A stretch of 64,000 nucleotides of DNA. It comes from Lamellibrachia satsuma. Its lineage: Eukaryota; Annelida; Polychaeta; Sabellida; Siboglinidae. The position numbers were made by a program, and so were the translations under genes. The DNA is taken from assembly GCA_033239005.1 (NCBI GenBank), contig BSQZ01000037.1:2939501-3003500 (forward strand), read 5' to 3'. Under the pieces are notes generated by a model. That model had not been told where the DNA came from and made no database searches. It saw only the letters and a list, made by a program, of their open reading frames with translations. Numbering within the stretch: the stretch's first letter is position 1; each line of letters begins with the position of its first letter. Positions 1-56,830 of the stretch are shown here, piece by piece.

Positions 1-970
1 GGTAATCTGTGGCATTAAATGTAGGCAATTGTGCACTTAACATAATAGTGCCGACACTGTGGTATGCATTGCCAGCAAACATTTGGGCATCTAGAACAAT
101 CATAAATTTTAGAAAATCATAAGACTCACCTTTTTAAAGCTATTTCTCATAGATAAATTCATTAATTGCTAAATTAATGTATATTGTGATGAGCATCTAT
201 TGGCATAATTTGTCTTACCAGCTTTTTATTTATTTATTAATGTATTTTGTTTAACCTACAACTTTATATATATACATATATTTGTTATTATGTACTGTGC
301 ATCAATCTACCAAGTGGGAATTAGTGCAATATATGAATTATGGCTGTATATAAATTAGCACTGTATATAAATTAGTGCTGTATATAAATTAGCACTGTGT
401 ATAAATTAACGCTGTGTATAAATTAACGCTGTGTATAAATTAGTGCTGTGTATAAATTAGTGCTGTGTATAAATTAGTGCTGTGTATAAATTACCACTGT
501 GTATAAATTAGTGCTGTATTATTATTCTCTAACTAAATATACTGATTAATATTGTAGTGATCATAATGAGACCAGTCAAAATGCAGTAGGATAATATATG
601 GTTTAAATAATTAAAACAGTAATTTGTGCAGGATAGGTGACACAATTTATGGTTTTGCTGTTGTAGTACGTGATTACTGAATAAACCCACATAATGGTTA
701 ACACACTAACAAACCTAGACCAGTAAAACTGTGTAACTCATTTCATGTATATTGTTGTATATAAAATGTTATGTAATAATATAGATACAACACATACCAT
801 ATGTTTGTGAAATATTATGATATGATTTGTTGATTGAATCAGTAGTTAATGCCCATAGTTACTAGGAGCTACACTAACACTAACTAACTTACCCTTTGCT
901 GACATTAATTTCTTGTTTCACTTGCTGACATTTGTCACTGGAAATTTACATATTTTTCTTTTAACTGTAG
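1..970. repeat. Upstream intron (presumed) with a 17-bp minisatellite
   Basis: AT-rich sequence with no coding signal. Positions about 345-518 hold some ten copies of a 17-bp unit (ctgtgtataaattagtg and variants). A pyrimidine-rich tract and AG at 969-970 form the acceptor of the first visible ZFYVE26 exon. This is therefore read as intron; missing 5' exons lie before the window. Confidence 0.6.
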
Positions 971-47432
<46,462 letters not shown>

Positions 47433-48579
47433 CACGTCTGTTGGTCAGAAACACTGGTCACTGGTCATTAGTGGAATTGGTTGGCACAATTGTGATTAAC
47501 ACCAATTGGGCAACAGGTCGGCAGAAGTTATGGAACTGGTCAGTGAAAGTGGCAAAACACCAGCTGTTCAGACCAACTGGTCAGACATTGGTCAGTATAT
47601 CACAAACCAAAATAATTAACAACTTTGTTCAGCCTTGATACAAACAAGAAGGCTGTCAGACAGAGCAAGTGGTAGATCATTTTAGACCAAGATGATACAG
47701 CTGGTATGCATCCTTAATTATATGTAGCTGATTCAAACAGGGTCGGTAAACTGGCTCAACTAACACTTGGTGTGGGGTACGTTGAGCCATTGTGTAGCAT
47801 AAGTTGAGTCACAATGGGTAAATGCTAAATATTTGTATAATTTATGTAGCCTTTCTACTAAAACTTCATAACTACTCGGCCAACACATCTACCCAGTGGG
47901 TACAACATGACATTGACAAGTCAACACACTTAATTAATAAGTCAACACACTTAATTAATATAGACTTATAGGCCCATTGCAATGTGATGTCCCAGTTTGC
48001 TTGGAAAGATTAATTCCATGATGCATTTTGGAGTCAAGCAACACTCACTTTAACAATTCCTCAACTAAGCTTGCCTTGGGCCTTCAGTGGCTCAACTAGT
48101 CCCGTTTCAGAAATTTATCTTTTTAAATTAACTGCTCATTAATGCACGAAGAGATGCAAGATAAACATCTTCTCTGTTCATAGTTAGACCATTTGTAAGT
48201 GCACAGACGATAAAGTCTAGTCACAGACTTTGGTAGTTTACATACCAGCAGACATTAATCGCAATCACCAAAAGTTCAAAAAAACATCAAAAAACATACT
48301 TATAACTAGAATTTTCAGACCATTGTGACAAATGTCACCTATTGTACGTCAGTAGTGTTCTAATAACATGTTCAATGACTGGGTGGAACCAAGTAACTCA
48401 GGTAATTACGTATAGTTTGTTTTAACAATTAATTTGTTATAACACCCAAGTTGATTTCTCTGATTTAGAACACTTGTGTTATCATTACTAATGCTCTAAA
48501 TAGGAGTAAACTTGATATGCATGAATATGAGTTATAATTGTTTGCACAAAATCGGTTCTTGCAAAGATTTAACAAGATT
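47433..48579 (+). other. Presumed 3' UTR and intergenic sequence
   Basis: The first 200 bases are rich in ctggtca motifs. A 20-base piece (gtcaacacacttaattaat) is repeated near 47923-47960. I did not find a convincing poly(A) signal with downstream GT-rich element, so the transcript end is undefined. Confidence 0.4.
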
Positions 48580-48705
48580 TAACAAGATTTGCCATCCAAG
48601 CCAAAGGCCCGGATGGCAAGTGGACAAGGAAGCCATTGGCTTATCGAGAGTCCAACAATGTTCACCTACTTATAACCCGCCCTCCTGAGATATGTGTCAA
48701 CCAAA
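48580..48705 (-). mobile_element. CR1-like LINE 3' end, antisense
   Basis: ccaaaggcccggatggcaag, gccattggcttatcgagagt and aacccgccctcctgagatat match the reverse complement of the LINE end at 45475-45565. Confidence 0.85.
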
Positions 48706-49844
48706 GGGGTCAATAGCCCTTCCCATTTCCATGTTATATGGTGGATTATATAATTGGGTATATGGATATATTTGGGCAACTCCCGACAACATCGCGCTGT
48801 ATAACACGGGCAAGTTCTAAGACCTTATTTGTAAGCATAATTGTCACGTGTAGTGACTGTTAACATCACTGAGAGATAATGTGTAAATAGTTCAACTATT
48901 TTACTTGTAATTCGAAATTTGCAACAAATTTTCCTTGCCAGTTGGCACAGACCCAATACGGCTGCCTGATGCTGAGATTGTGTCGTTGTGGTGTTAATTT
49001 ACTGTTATGTGCTTAGCAGCAAAGGACACAGACATGTATTCATGTTTGTGTGTAAATTATTGAAATTTGATGGCTATATTCCTATAACTACTATAAGTTT
49101 TGGTCGATTATAAAAAGGTAAATAAACAGGATTCTAGTGGTTGACGAGTGATTGACACGGAGCGCCAGTGACTTGCTCAGCACAGGCCCGCTCTTTAATG
49201 CAAAATATTGGTCCAGTAACTAAAGATATCGTTTTAATAATCCGACACCATTAGATACAAATGAATGCTACTGATCCTAAATAAAGACAATACGCACCGC
49301 CAAAATAGTATTGCTGTGTGTGAAAGGTGATCAATCGATATTTAATTTATATGCCAATGGTTATGTTCCCCGAATGTTTATGTGCCATTATAATCCACCA
49401 GGTGGTGTGGTGGTAATGGGAAGGGTGTATTCGATATGTTGAATGCATGTCAATTGTATATATTTGGCAGGGGAAACAGCATGACAATACACTGTCGATT
49501 TTAAAACCTTTATTCACACACTGAATAAAAAAATAAGCATCCAAAACTAAATGCAGTGTTTTTAAATTTGTTGAGTGTCAAAACAGTTTGATTTTGTCGA
49601 GTGCATCCAGTTATGGAATGGGTTGTTAACAAATTATGACTACGCAGTAAACATAACTTTCATCTAACATCAGTCATAATGCTAGATTATTATGCAACAT
49701 TCATTTGCAACAAGAATATAGTTCAAATCATTCAAACTAGATGGGAACACTCAGCGGGTGAAAAACAATTAAGATATTCACAAACTATGTAACTAATAAT
49801 CGTTAGCAATTTTGCTAAAACTAGATTTTGTTCATGCTCAAAAT
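48706..49844. other. Intergenic, nothing recognised
   Basis: AT-rich sequence with no supported gene or repeat. Confidence 0.45.
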
Positions 49845-50205
49845 AATTGTTCCTGGTGCAGTAGCAACCATAGTTTTGTTCCTGGTGCAGTAGCAACCAT
49901 AGTTTTGTTCCTGGTGCAGTAGCAACCATAGTTTTGTTCCTGGTGCAGTAGCAACCATAGTTTTGTTCCTGGTGCAGTAGCAACCATAGTTTTGTTCCTG
50001 GTGCAGTAGCAACCATAGTTTTGTTCCTGGTGCAGTAGCAACCATAGTTTTGTTCCTGGTGCAGTAGCAACCATAGTTTTGTTCCTGGTGCAGTAGCAAC
50101 CATAGTTTTGTTCCTGGTGCAGTAGCAACCATAGTTTTGTTCCTGGTGCAGTAGCAACCATAGTTTTGTTGCTGGTGCAGTAGCAACCATAGTTTTGTTG
50201 CTGTC
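49845..50205 (+). repeat. 29-bp minisatellite, about 12 copies, nearly perfect
   Basis: The unit is gttcctggtgcagtagcaac plus catagtttt; the last copies carry gttgctgg. The near identity suggests recent expansion. All minus-strand frames stay open through it and are spurious. Confidence 0.95.
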
Positions 50206-51549
50206 TGCTGCCTCCGGAACCATTACTTGATAAACACAATCACTGGACGGCAAACAAAAACTTTATATACAATCATCTTCTGATGCAACTCAGATCTGTA
50301 CCCTGTTGACACACTGACCTTTGGTGAAAAATAGCTTTATGACACATTGATGTTTGGTGACAGATAACACAATGACCCACTGACCTTTGATTTTACCTGT
50401 GTATTAGTTGTGCTATGCATATGTCAGGGCGACTAGAGATGTGGGAAGAAACAAGAGATCTGCCTGCCCTGAGCAGACAAACTAGGGTGATATCACATCT
50501 ACCCGTAATTGAAGTTTCTTACACCACACATTTAATGTAATTTAATTTCAGTTTCAGTGCCCAGTATTAATGTGTTTTTTTCTTACTTATCCGGTAGTCT
50601 TTTGATCAGTACAGTTTTGGTATCTCCACATTTCAAATATTCTACTGGTTATGAAATGTTTCAGTGCTATTTATCAGTAGTCATGGTGATTTTTATTCCA
50701 TCATGCAAAATATTTGCATGGTTGTTCACAGGTAAATAAGAAAGATAGTCTGCAAAAGTGCAGGAAGATAACAATTTCAGAACTATGTGGAGACGTATAA
50801 ATATTTACTTATTATATCTGTGAATGTTGACTTTTTATATTCACCTTCCCTATAGTATATGAGATATGATGTTATTATTACACAGGTAACTGTTACTGAT
50901 AACGCGTGGTCTCCGGTGATGGTCCTGAACAACACAATGTGCCAAACCATTCAAAAGGCGCGCAGCGTATAATGCGTAAATTACCGTTTTATTGCATTAG
51001 ATGTGTTGAAATGTTAGTTATGAACCCATATATAGTAAATACCTTATCGAATGATAATCGGTTTTATGCACTTGTTACTCCAGAATTGTATTGAGCTCGC
51101 AAGCTTGCTCTATACAACATTCTGAAGCAACTCATGCTTAATACCAAGTATCGTTTAATAAGTGTATATTATCGCATGCATCACACGTGTTCAGATGGTT
51201 TTCGAATGCATTAAACAAAAACCGGAGATGATAATTGCCAGACTGAACTCGGACAGGGTTTGTACCAAGAAGCGTGCAATGGTTTCTCCATAGATGGGGT
51301 AATGGCCTCTGGCTCTTCACCTTCATATTGATACTCCTTTGACATGAAAAACTCACTTGGGAGGGTGATGCCAGGATTTTCACCCCAGAATGTGTAGATA
51401 CCCTAGTATTTGAAGGGGTAATACACTGTGTGTACCTCCACAGGGCAACTGTAATGCTATCGGGGTGCCATGTCGGTAACTCAAACGGTGATTGGTTCAC
51501 ACAAACACAACTCGCTGAGGGGACACTAACAAACTACCCTTCACCCAGG
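50206..51549. other. Intergenic, nothing recognised
   Basis: No gene that I can support. The minus-strand open frame at 51138-51500 matches nothing that I recognise. Confidence 0.4.
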
Positions 51550-51711
51550 TCATCGGTTGGGCTTATTTTCACCATAGGGTATGACCTCTGTCACCTCACC
51601 CATGCCCTTTGTTCGAACTTCCCAGAAGAGTAGTCGTTATCCAACACGGATGTATTCAGGCCTGTTGATGAAGTGAAACTTAACAAGTTGTGCAAACAAG
51701 TAGCCAAATAT
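51550..51711 (-). pseudogene. GTPBP1/GTPBP2-like, C-terminal exon, degraded
   Basis: On the minus strand the frame reads AQLVKFHFINRPEYIRVG, a TAA at 51637-51639, then RLLFWEVRTKGMGEVTEVIP and a final TGA at 51550-51552. This follows the C-terminal beta-barrel of GTPBP1/2-type translational GTPases on both sides of the stop. Family members usually have LRTGD-like residues before the LVKF-like block and LLFREG-like residues after it; here the first is replaced by unrelated residues and the second reads LLFWEV. The acceptor is placed after acccggag at phase 0 but is weak. Stop plus lost motif suggest a pseudogene; a sequencing error could explain the stop alone. Confidence 0.65.
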
Positions 51712-51889
51712 CTCCGGGTATAGATCCGTAATAATAATAAAGTTCTATATTGACGGCAGCAGGGAGGTCATCATCGCTGACAGCAGCAACAATCTTGTTA
51801 AATCTTGTTTAAAATAATTTACGCAATTGCACTGCTTTCAACTTCCACGAAAATCTTAGCAATTCACCTGACAGCCACATATTTAATTA

Positions 51890-52265
51890 AAATTCCCTCT
51901 TCAATTTATTTAGTCCATCGTGGATCAGATTGTGTTCAAATCGTGACTAGTTGAAGTAATACGAGAAGTCAGTTTAATAAACGAGCGCATACTGTTGTTA
52001 AAATCATCGAAAGAAGTTACTTTGATCGTTATAGATCGGGTAACTTGTCAAAGCGTTAACAGCCCCATGTTATAGCATACAGACCAGGACCACTTTATTC
52101 ACAGAATTTTGTGGATACAATCAAAAATAATTTACTAGTTCTTCCGATGATTTCATCAAAACTTAATAAGACATTTGAACAAATGAATTGGCATGTCATT
52201 GTGAGTATTAGATAGGTTTAATTTTGCATGAAATGTTTTTGAAACAAGACGAGGGAAAAATCAAA
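51890..52265 (+). repeat. Dispersed repeat, relative of 43485-43935
   Basis: aaatgaattggcatgtcatt and the gataggttt block correspond to the repeat in the ZFYVE26 intron. Non-coding. Confidence 0.45.
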
Positions 52266-52374
52266 TTGCATAGGGAGTTTTAATATCTTTCACACAGTGC
52301 TGATGCAGCTGCTTCCAAACCTCGACATCATTCTTCCCACTACGTACTTAGACGCAAGTTTAATATCATGTTCT

Positions 52375-52851
52375 ATGACTGACAGAGGTGTAACAATACC
52401 TCAAACAATCGATGCATCGCAATAGTCGATGTGATGGTGCAATACTATCGATAGTAAATTGAACTATCGATAGTCATCGTTGATAGTACAATGAACTATC
52501 GATAGTAACGATAGTTGACAAAACAATTCCGCAGGACTACTTGTGTCGCCGTAATAATAGAAAAATATGTTTTTTCAACTACATCGGTTCATTTTATTTA
52601 TTTATCGACCTAACATCTACAATCGTTGATTAAAGCAGTGTCATTCACGGATTCAGTGTTTTTAATCAACTGCCTCTAAGACTAAGCGGTAGCGCCACCT
52701 GTCAACTACTGCCTGGGACTATTTTCCTGGCTACTCCCTATTCTGTAATACTATCAATAATATCGCGATAGTTTTGACACTATCGCAATAGTATTGCACT
52801 AGTCATACAGCTATCATGATACTATCCATGATAGTCACCACTAATGACTGA
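52375..52851. mobile_element. hAT-type MITE with 8-bp target duplication
   Basis: The 461-bp body 52383-52843 begins cagaggtgtaac and ends in the complement of tagtggtgacta, matching the hAT end rule. The octamer atgactga stands on both sides (52375-52382, 52844-52851). The inside is full of actatcgatagt-type palindromes. No transposase. Confidence 0.9.
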
Positions 52852-52881
52852 AACCCCACCGAGTGACCAGACTGAACTCAC

Positions 52882-53043
52882 CTTGCTCATTTCTACAATG
52901 GTGGCCGTCTGCATGACATTGCCAACATGAATGACAGTCTGGAAACCAAGGCAGATACGGCTGCTGTGATAGAGGACATAGACCTCCGCCCGGAAGTCTA
53001 GACAAGATGTTGGCTCCATCTCCCGACTCAATATAACCATGCC
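52882..53043 (-). pseudogene. GTPBP1/GTPBP2-like internal exon
   Basis: A 162-base, phase-0 exon on the minus strand with acceptor ctgattgcag and donor gtgagt. Encodes GMVILSREMEPTSCLDFRAE, VYVLYHSSRICLGFQTVIHV and GNVMQTATIVEMSK. This is the EF-Tu-like C-terminal barrel of GTPBP1/2, cytosolic GTPases linked to translation and mRNA surveillance (family knowledge). The exon itself is intact. It is called pseudogene because the following exon is broken and no GTPase-domain exon is seen in the window; upstream exons could lie beyond 64 kb, with the Polinton module in the intron. Confidence 0.78.
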
Positions 53044-53182
53044 CTGCAATCAGATGACGGGGATGGTGAGAAGAGAGAAACACATCCGCAGCTTTCTGTA
53101 ATCAACAATACAATGAAGTTTCCTTGAGAGTTCAATGCACTTTACATATAATGCATGAAATAAATTATATAAAAAATACATA

Positions 53183-53258
53183 TAAAATGTGTTAAAACTA
53201 ATAAAATAAAAATGTGTTAAAACTAATAAAATAAAAATGTGTTAAAACTAATAAACTA
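53183..53258 (+). repeat. 22-bp repeat, three copies
   Basis: aaaatgtgttaaaactaata repeats in tandem just before the Polinton genes. Confidence 0.75.
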
Positions 53259-53296
53259 AATACAAGCCGCGCGTCTGGTGACACTTCATTAGAGAG

Positions 53297-53373
53297 ATGA
53301 CAGAAGGCACGACAACACGGGACTTCACCACCACCACCACCACCGTCATAGAAGAGGAGGAACAAGAGGACGT

Positions 53374-53469
<96 letters not shown>

Positions 53470-53707
53470 TGTCAGTACTGACGCGCAGAGCGAAGAGGAC
53501 AACACTCCTTGGCATCTGTTCGGTACCGTGTGTCCTAAAGAGGAAATAGTCTTTCTGTGTCAGGTCATCGACTTGTACACGGTCATCCTGATAAGCATTT
53601 ACAACCTGACAACAGGTCACGAGAATTCTAATCTGTGGACGGCTCTGTTGAGTAGTTCTTTGGGTTACCTGCTCCCCTATCCCACGTTGAGACGCAATGG
53701 CGACTGA
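53297..53707 (+). CDS. Polinton-associated small membrane protein with polyalanine run
   Basis: 136 codons, open. N-terminal Thr- and Glu-rich part (TTTTTTVIEEEEQED), then 31 GCA codons (53375-53467) giving 31 alanines, then a block with one likely membrane segment (IVFLCQVIDLYTVILISIYN) and WTALLSSSLGYLLPYP. A protein with a similar C-terminal half precedes the capsid genes in other Polintons as I recall; its role is unknown. The last 11 bases overlap the start of the next gene. Confidence 0.7.
53375..53467 (+). repeat. (GCA)31 microsatellite inside an open frame
   Basis: A perfect run of 31 GCA triplets, in frame as alanine on the plus strand; the two minus-strand frames read polyCys and polyAla. 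Confidence 0.95.
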
Positions 53708-54643
53708 TTTCTACATGACGCTGCCTAGCAATGCTTCCATGAAGATGTATCCCTACAATACGTTGGCCCATTACATCACGGATTTATCTCAACGTATCGA
53801 TCTGAGTGGCGAGTGGGAGTGCGGGTTGGCAGAGAACAGTATCCACATACATGGTACAACATCGGAGAGAAAGACAGCTGGTTCTTCCTTGACGAGACGA
53901 TTGTTTTGGGTCGAACAACGAGCGCGCAATTAAGTGCTGGATATTATAAGACTCCCACGACTTTGATGAACCATGTCAACAAGAGACTGGACAGTATGAC
54001 GACTGATAAGGTATGGGCAAAAATGAGCTACAGCGCCATCATTCAAAAAATGACGTTACACACGACACCGGGCACCCAGTTCACTGTACCTCACCGCAGT
54101 GCGCTGGCAAGAATGTTAGGATTCGACGCGTCGAAGGTCAGCAGTCCGTCAGCACCCCCACCACCGCCGCCAGCAGAGGCACCACTGCCACCGGCACTAC
54201 TCGCAGCGATAGTCAATGCAGACGAGCGCACGTACACCCACCCGAGTCTACGTGGAATGAATATCTGTCTCAGACCGTCGGCTACCGTGGTTGCGCCACC
54301 CAAAGAGACTGCCGATGGTCCGTACTCCTACCGTGCAGAGGCCGACAACGTGGTGGACATGGATCAAGGGTTCGATACCATCTACGTCTATACGGACGTC
54401 GTGGAGTCTCGCATAGCCGGTGACAGTCTCGCACCTTTATTACGGTCCCTTCCGGTTGGCGGAAGTCACGGTGCCACGGTATATGATCGGTTCACTAACA
54501 TTCACTACGTGCCTCTCTTGTCCGCCCACTTCAAGTTGATCGAGATCAATATAAGAGACGACACCGGAAGGTTCGTGCCATTCGAGTACGGTAAAGTGAC
54601 AGTGACACTCCATTTTCGACGGCGCAGTGCCGGACTGTTCTGA
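53697..54643 (+). pseudogene. Polinton minor capsid (penton-like) protein, frameshifted
   Basis: The frame opening at 53697 (ATDFYMTLPSNASMKMYPYN; IDLSGEWECGLAE) stops at 53933. The continuation (QYPHTWYNIGEKDSWFFLDE and onward to VTVTLHFRRRSAGLF) is in another frame ending at 54643. The switch lies near 53830-53837. The N-terminal LPSN and GEWE.GL blocks are typical of the Polinton single jelly-roll minor capsid protein. A proline run (APPPPPPAEAPLPPA) is in the middle. It is broken as read here; a sequencing error cannot be excluded. Confidence 0.75.
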
Positions 54644-54645
54644 AG

Positions 54646-55054
54646 ATGAATTACAACGAGTATTACGCGCGTCAAGCGGGTAGTGCACTGCCCTACTTCA
54701 CCGATGCCCAATACCAGCGGGGTCACGGACTAGGCAGTCTGTTCGGAGGTCTGCTGCGCAGCACCATGCCACTCATCAAGAGAGGTGCCGTGGGGTTGGG
54801 AAGGGGGGCGTTGAAGACCGGCGTGCGCATAGCCGATGACGTCTTGTCTGGACAGAGCATTAAAAAGGCGGCCAAACGACGCGTCACAGATAAGATTCTT
54901 ACCAGCATCTGTGACCCCTGGCGTGCGACCTGGTAAACGTTTAAAACGCGCGCGTGCGAGGAAAGAAGTCACTTCAGCGACGAGACGGCGCAAGAGACAG
55001 ACGCCCAAGAAACGTGAGGCCGATATAATCGACAACGATGGTTTTCGTACATAG
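54646..55054 (+). pseudogene. Polinton small basic virion protein, probably frameshifted
   Basis: Starts two bases after the previous stop. The first frame (NYNEYYARQAGSALPYFTDA; GLGSLFGGLLRSTMPLIKRG) looks like an amphipathic Gly/Leu-rich segment as in adenovirus-type minor virion proteins, and ends at 54936. An overlapping frame gives a strongly basic tail (KRLKRARARKEVTS; RRRKRQTPKKRE) ending at 55054. The two halves are likely one protein split by a shift near 54900. Confidence 0.6.
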
Positions 55055-56092
55055 ACAGTCTTGAGAAGGGGTCAAGACCGAGCTGTATCTCTTAATCGTA
55101 CCTCCCACTCAGATCAGCATAGTCGACAGCCACGTGGTGGAACATCAACCCACGGCCTCTCTGGACTCGGGTGGACCGATAGAATTCATGATACCCGGAT
55201 CGGGCGACGATTACCTGGATCTCGCCAACACGATGCTACACGTGCAGGTGAAGGTGACACGAGCCAACGGGGACGATCTCGACTTGGCCGATCCCGTGGG
55301 TCCAGTCAATAACTGGCTGCATTCATTGTTCAGTCAAGTCGACGTCTACCTGAAAGGTACGCTCGTGACCCCTTCGACCAACGCGTATGCGTATCGTGCC
55401 TACAGAGAGACGCTGCTGAGTTACGGTACCGATGCCAAGGTCACGCAACTGACGAGTCAGCTGTGGCACAAGGACACGGCCACTCACATGGATGCCGTCG
55501 AGATAGTCGACGGACCCGCGGCTAACGAAGGGTTCGTGGCTCGACGAGCGAACATCGTACGGAGTCGGGTCGTCGATATGATGGTTGGTCTCCACGTGGA
55601 TCTCTTTCTGCAGGATAAATTCTTGATCAACGGCGTCGATGTCAAGATACGGTGCTGTGCTGCATCGGTAACGATGCGTACAACGGTGTGTACACCAAGA
55701 ATCCGTTTCACGCCAAGAACAACGCCATCAGCTTCCACGCAGTGTACGTGGATGGACGACAGATACCCTCCAAACCTTTCCAGCCGAATTTCGAAGACGA
55801 CCTCTTCGTCAGGAGCTACATGAGTCTGTTCTCCTCGACCGGTAAGATCTGGCAGGACGAGGGGAACGGACTGACTCACAGCGACTACCGGCATGGCTAC
55901 ACCTTCTTCGGTTTTGACCTAACCCCCGACCAGTGCGATGGCCCCTGCTTCCATCTGGTACAAAAGGGCAACCTGCGCAAAGAGCTGCATTTCCGCGACG
56001 CGCTGCGGAACACCGTGAACGTCATAGCCTACGCCGAGTTCGAGTCCGTGTTGGAAATAGACAAGAGCCGCAACGTTATATACGACTACTGA
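55038..56092 (+). pseudogene. Polinton major capsid protein (double jelly roll), broken twice
   Basis: The frame starts with ATG at 55038 and meets TGA at codon 9 (55062-55064). The same frame then stays open to 55823 with capsid-like blocks (GGPIEFMIPGSGDDYLDLAN; NNWLHSLFSQVDVYLKGTLV). Near 55646-55660 the homology moves to another frame (NDAYNGVYTKNPFHAKNNAI and onward to VIAYAEFESVLEIDKSRN), which ends at 56092. The pattern fits the Polinton double jelly-roll capsid, related to those of adenoviruses and virophages. With one stop and one shift it cannot give a full product as read. The start overlaps the previous tail by 17 bases. Confidence 0.8.
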
Positions 56093-56093
56093 G

Positions 56094-56543
56094 ATGGGCA
56101 CCCTGCAGATTGCTAGACTAGTGGCGATGGACCCGCGCACCAGATCGATCTTTCGCGGTGTCGTACCCAAAGACGGACTGCCTACGACGACAGACACTCT
56201 GCCTGCGGCCTTCGTGTACAACACCGACGACGGCGACGAACCGGGCGAACATTGGATAGCGCTGTACCTGGACGCCGATGGACGCGGCGATTACTACTGC
56301 TCCTGCGGTCTGCCGTCACGACACGCGGCGTTCCACACCTTCATGAACGAACATTGCTCCGATTGGACTCATAATAGCAAGATACTTCAGAGTCCTCTGT
56401 CTAACGTTTGTGGACAATATTGTGTAGCTTATGTATTGCTTCGTTGTGTCGGCATTCCAATGAGAACTTCTGTTAACATATTCGGCACCGATCTAGTAGC
56501 TAACGATTGCCGCGTATTTGAATGGGTTAAACAGCTGCGATAG
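56094..56543 (+). CDS. Polinton adenain-like cysteine protease
   Basis: 149 codons, open, starting one base after the capsid stop. The family cleaves virion precursors during maturation. His53 (GEHWIALYLD), Gln99 and Cys106 (QSPLSNVCGQYC) stand at the expected spacing for adenain His54, Gln115 and Cys122. The usual acidic member, in the conserved block about 16 residues after His, seems to be replaced: the segment reads YYCSCG with Cys69 there. Length is on the short side for Polinton proteases. Full length is kept, but activity is doubtful. Confidence 0.75.
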   Translation: MGTLQIARLVAMDPRTRSIFRGVVPKDGLPTTTDTLPAAFVYNTDDGDEPGEHWIALYLDADGRGDYYCSCGLPSRHAAFHTFMNEHCSDWTHNSKILQSPLSNVCGQYCVAYVLLRCVGIPMRTSVNIFGTDLVANDCRVFEWVKQLR

Positions 56544-56576
56544 GGTAGACTGTATTATCGCACATCGTACATCGAT

Positions 56577-56760
56577 TGAGCCTCTGGCGAGGTGGACGCA
56601 TCACCCCTAAGCTCACGACCTCTGGCGTGATGGTCAACATCCGCAAGTCGTCTCATCATCACCCTCGAGCCTCTAGCGAGGTGGAGACACCCCTAAGCTC
56701 GCGACCTCTGGCGTGATGGTCAACATCCACAAGTCGCCTCATCATCATCATCATATAAGT
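56577..56760 (+). repeat. 85-bp direct repeat, two copies, after the protease
   Basis: gagcctctggcgaggtggac and gcgtgatggtcaacatccgc blocks occur twice. Each copy contains cctctggcgagg, able to form a 4-base-pair hairpin. Probably 3' untranslated sequence of the module. Confidence 0.85.
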
Positions 56761-56820
56761 CGTAGTCGTAGTGATATTACATGCTACCCTTGTTGTAGCA
56801 TCATGCTGCTTGTGTTGTTC

Positions 56821-56826
56821 AATAAA
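56821..56826 (+). terminator. Candidate poly(A) signal AATAAA of the Polinton module
   Basis: aataaaattc follows the last gene by about 280 bases, with GT-rich sequence (acagtgttgtgttag) some 25-40 bases on. Confidence 0.5.
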
Positions 56827-56830
56827 ATTC

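Larger units (their letters stand above)
53297..56830 (+). mobile_element. Polinton/Maverick (adintovirus-like) virion module, partial
   Basis: Five compact genes on one strand with short gaps or overlaps: small membrane protein, minor capsid protein, basic virion protein, major capsid protein and cysteine protease, ending in a duplicated 85-bp block and AATAAA at 56821. The order and products fit the capsid half of a Polinton. The sequence is more GC-rich than its surroundings and has no introns. Polymerase B, integrase, ATPase and terminal inverted repeats were not found. Three of the five genes are broken. It lies next to, and possibly in an intron of, the GTPBP-like gene. Confidence 0.85.

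Noticed and set aside
53198..53620. Minus-strand polycysteine and polyalanine frames
   Set aside because: They are shadows of the (GCA)31 run in the plus-strand gene.
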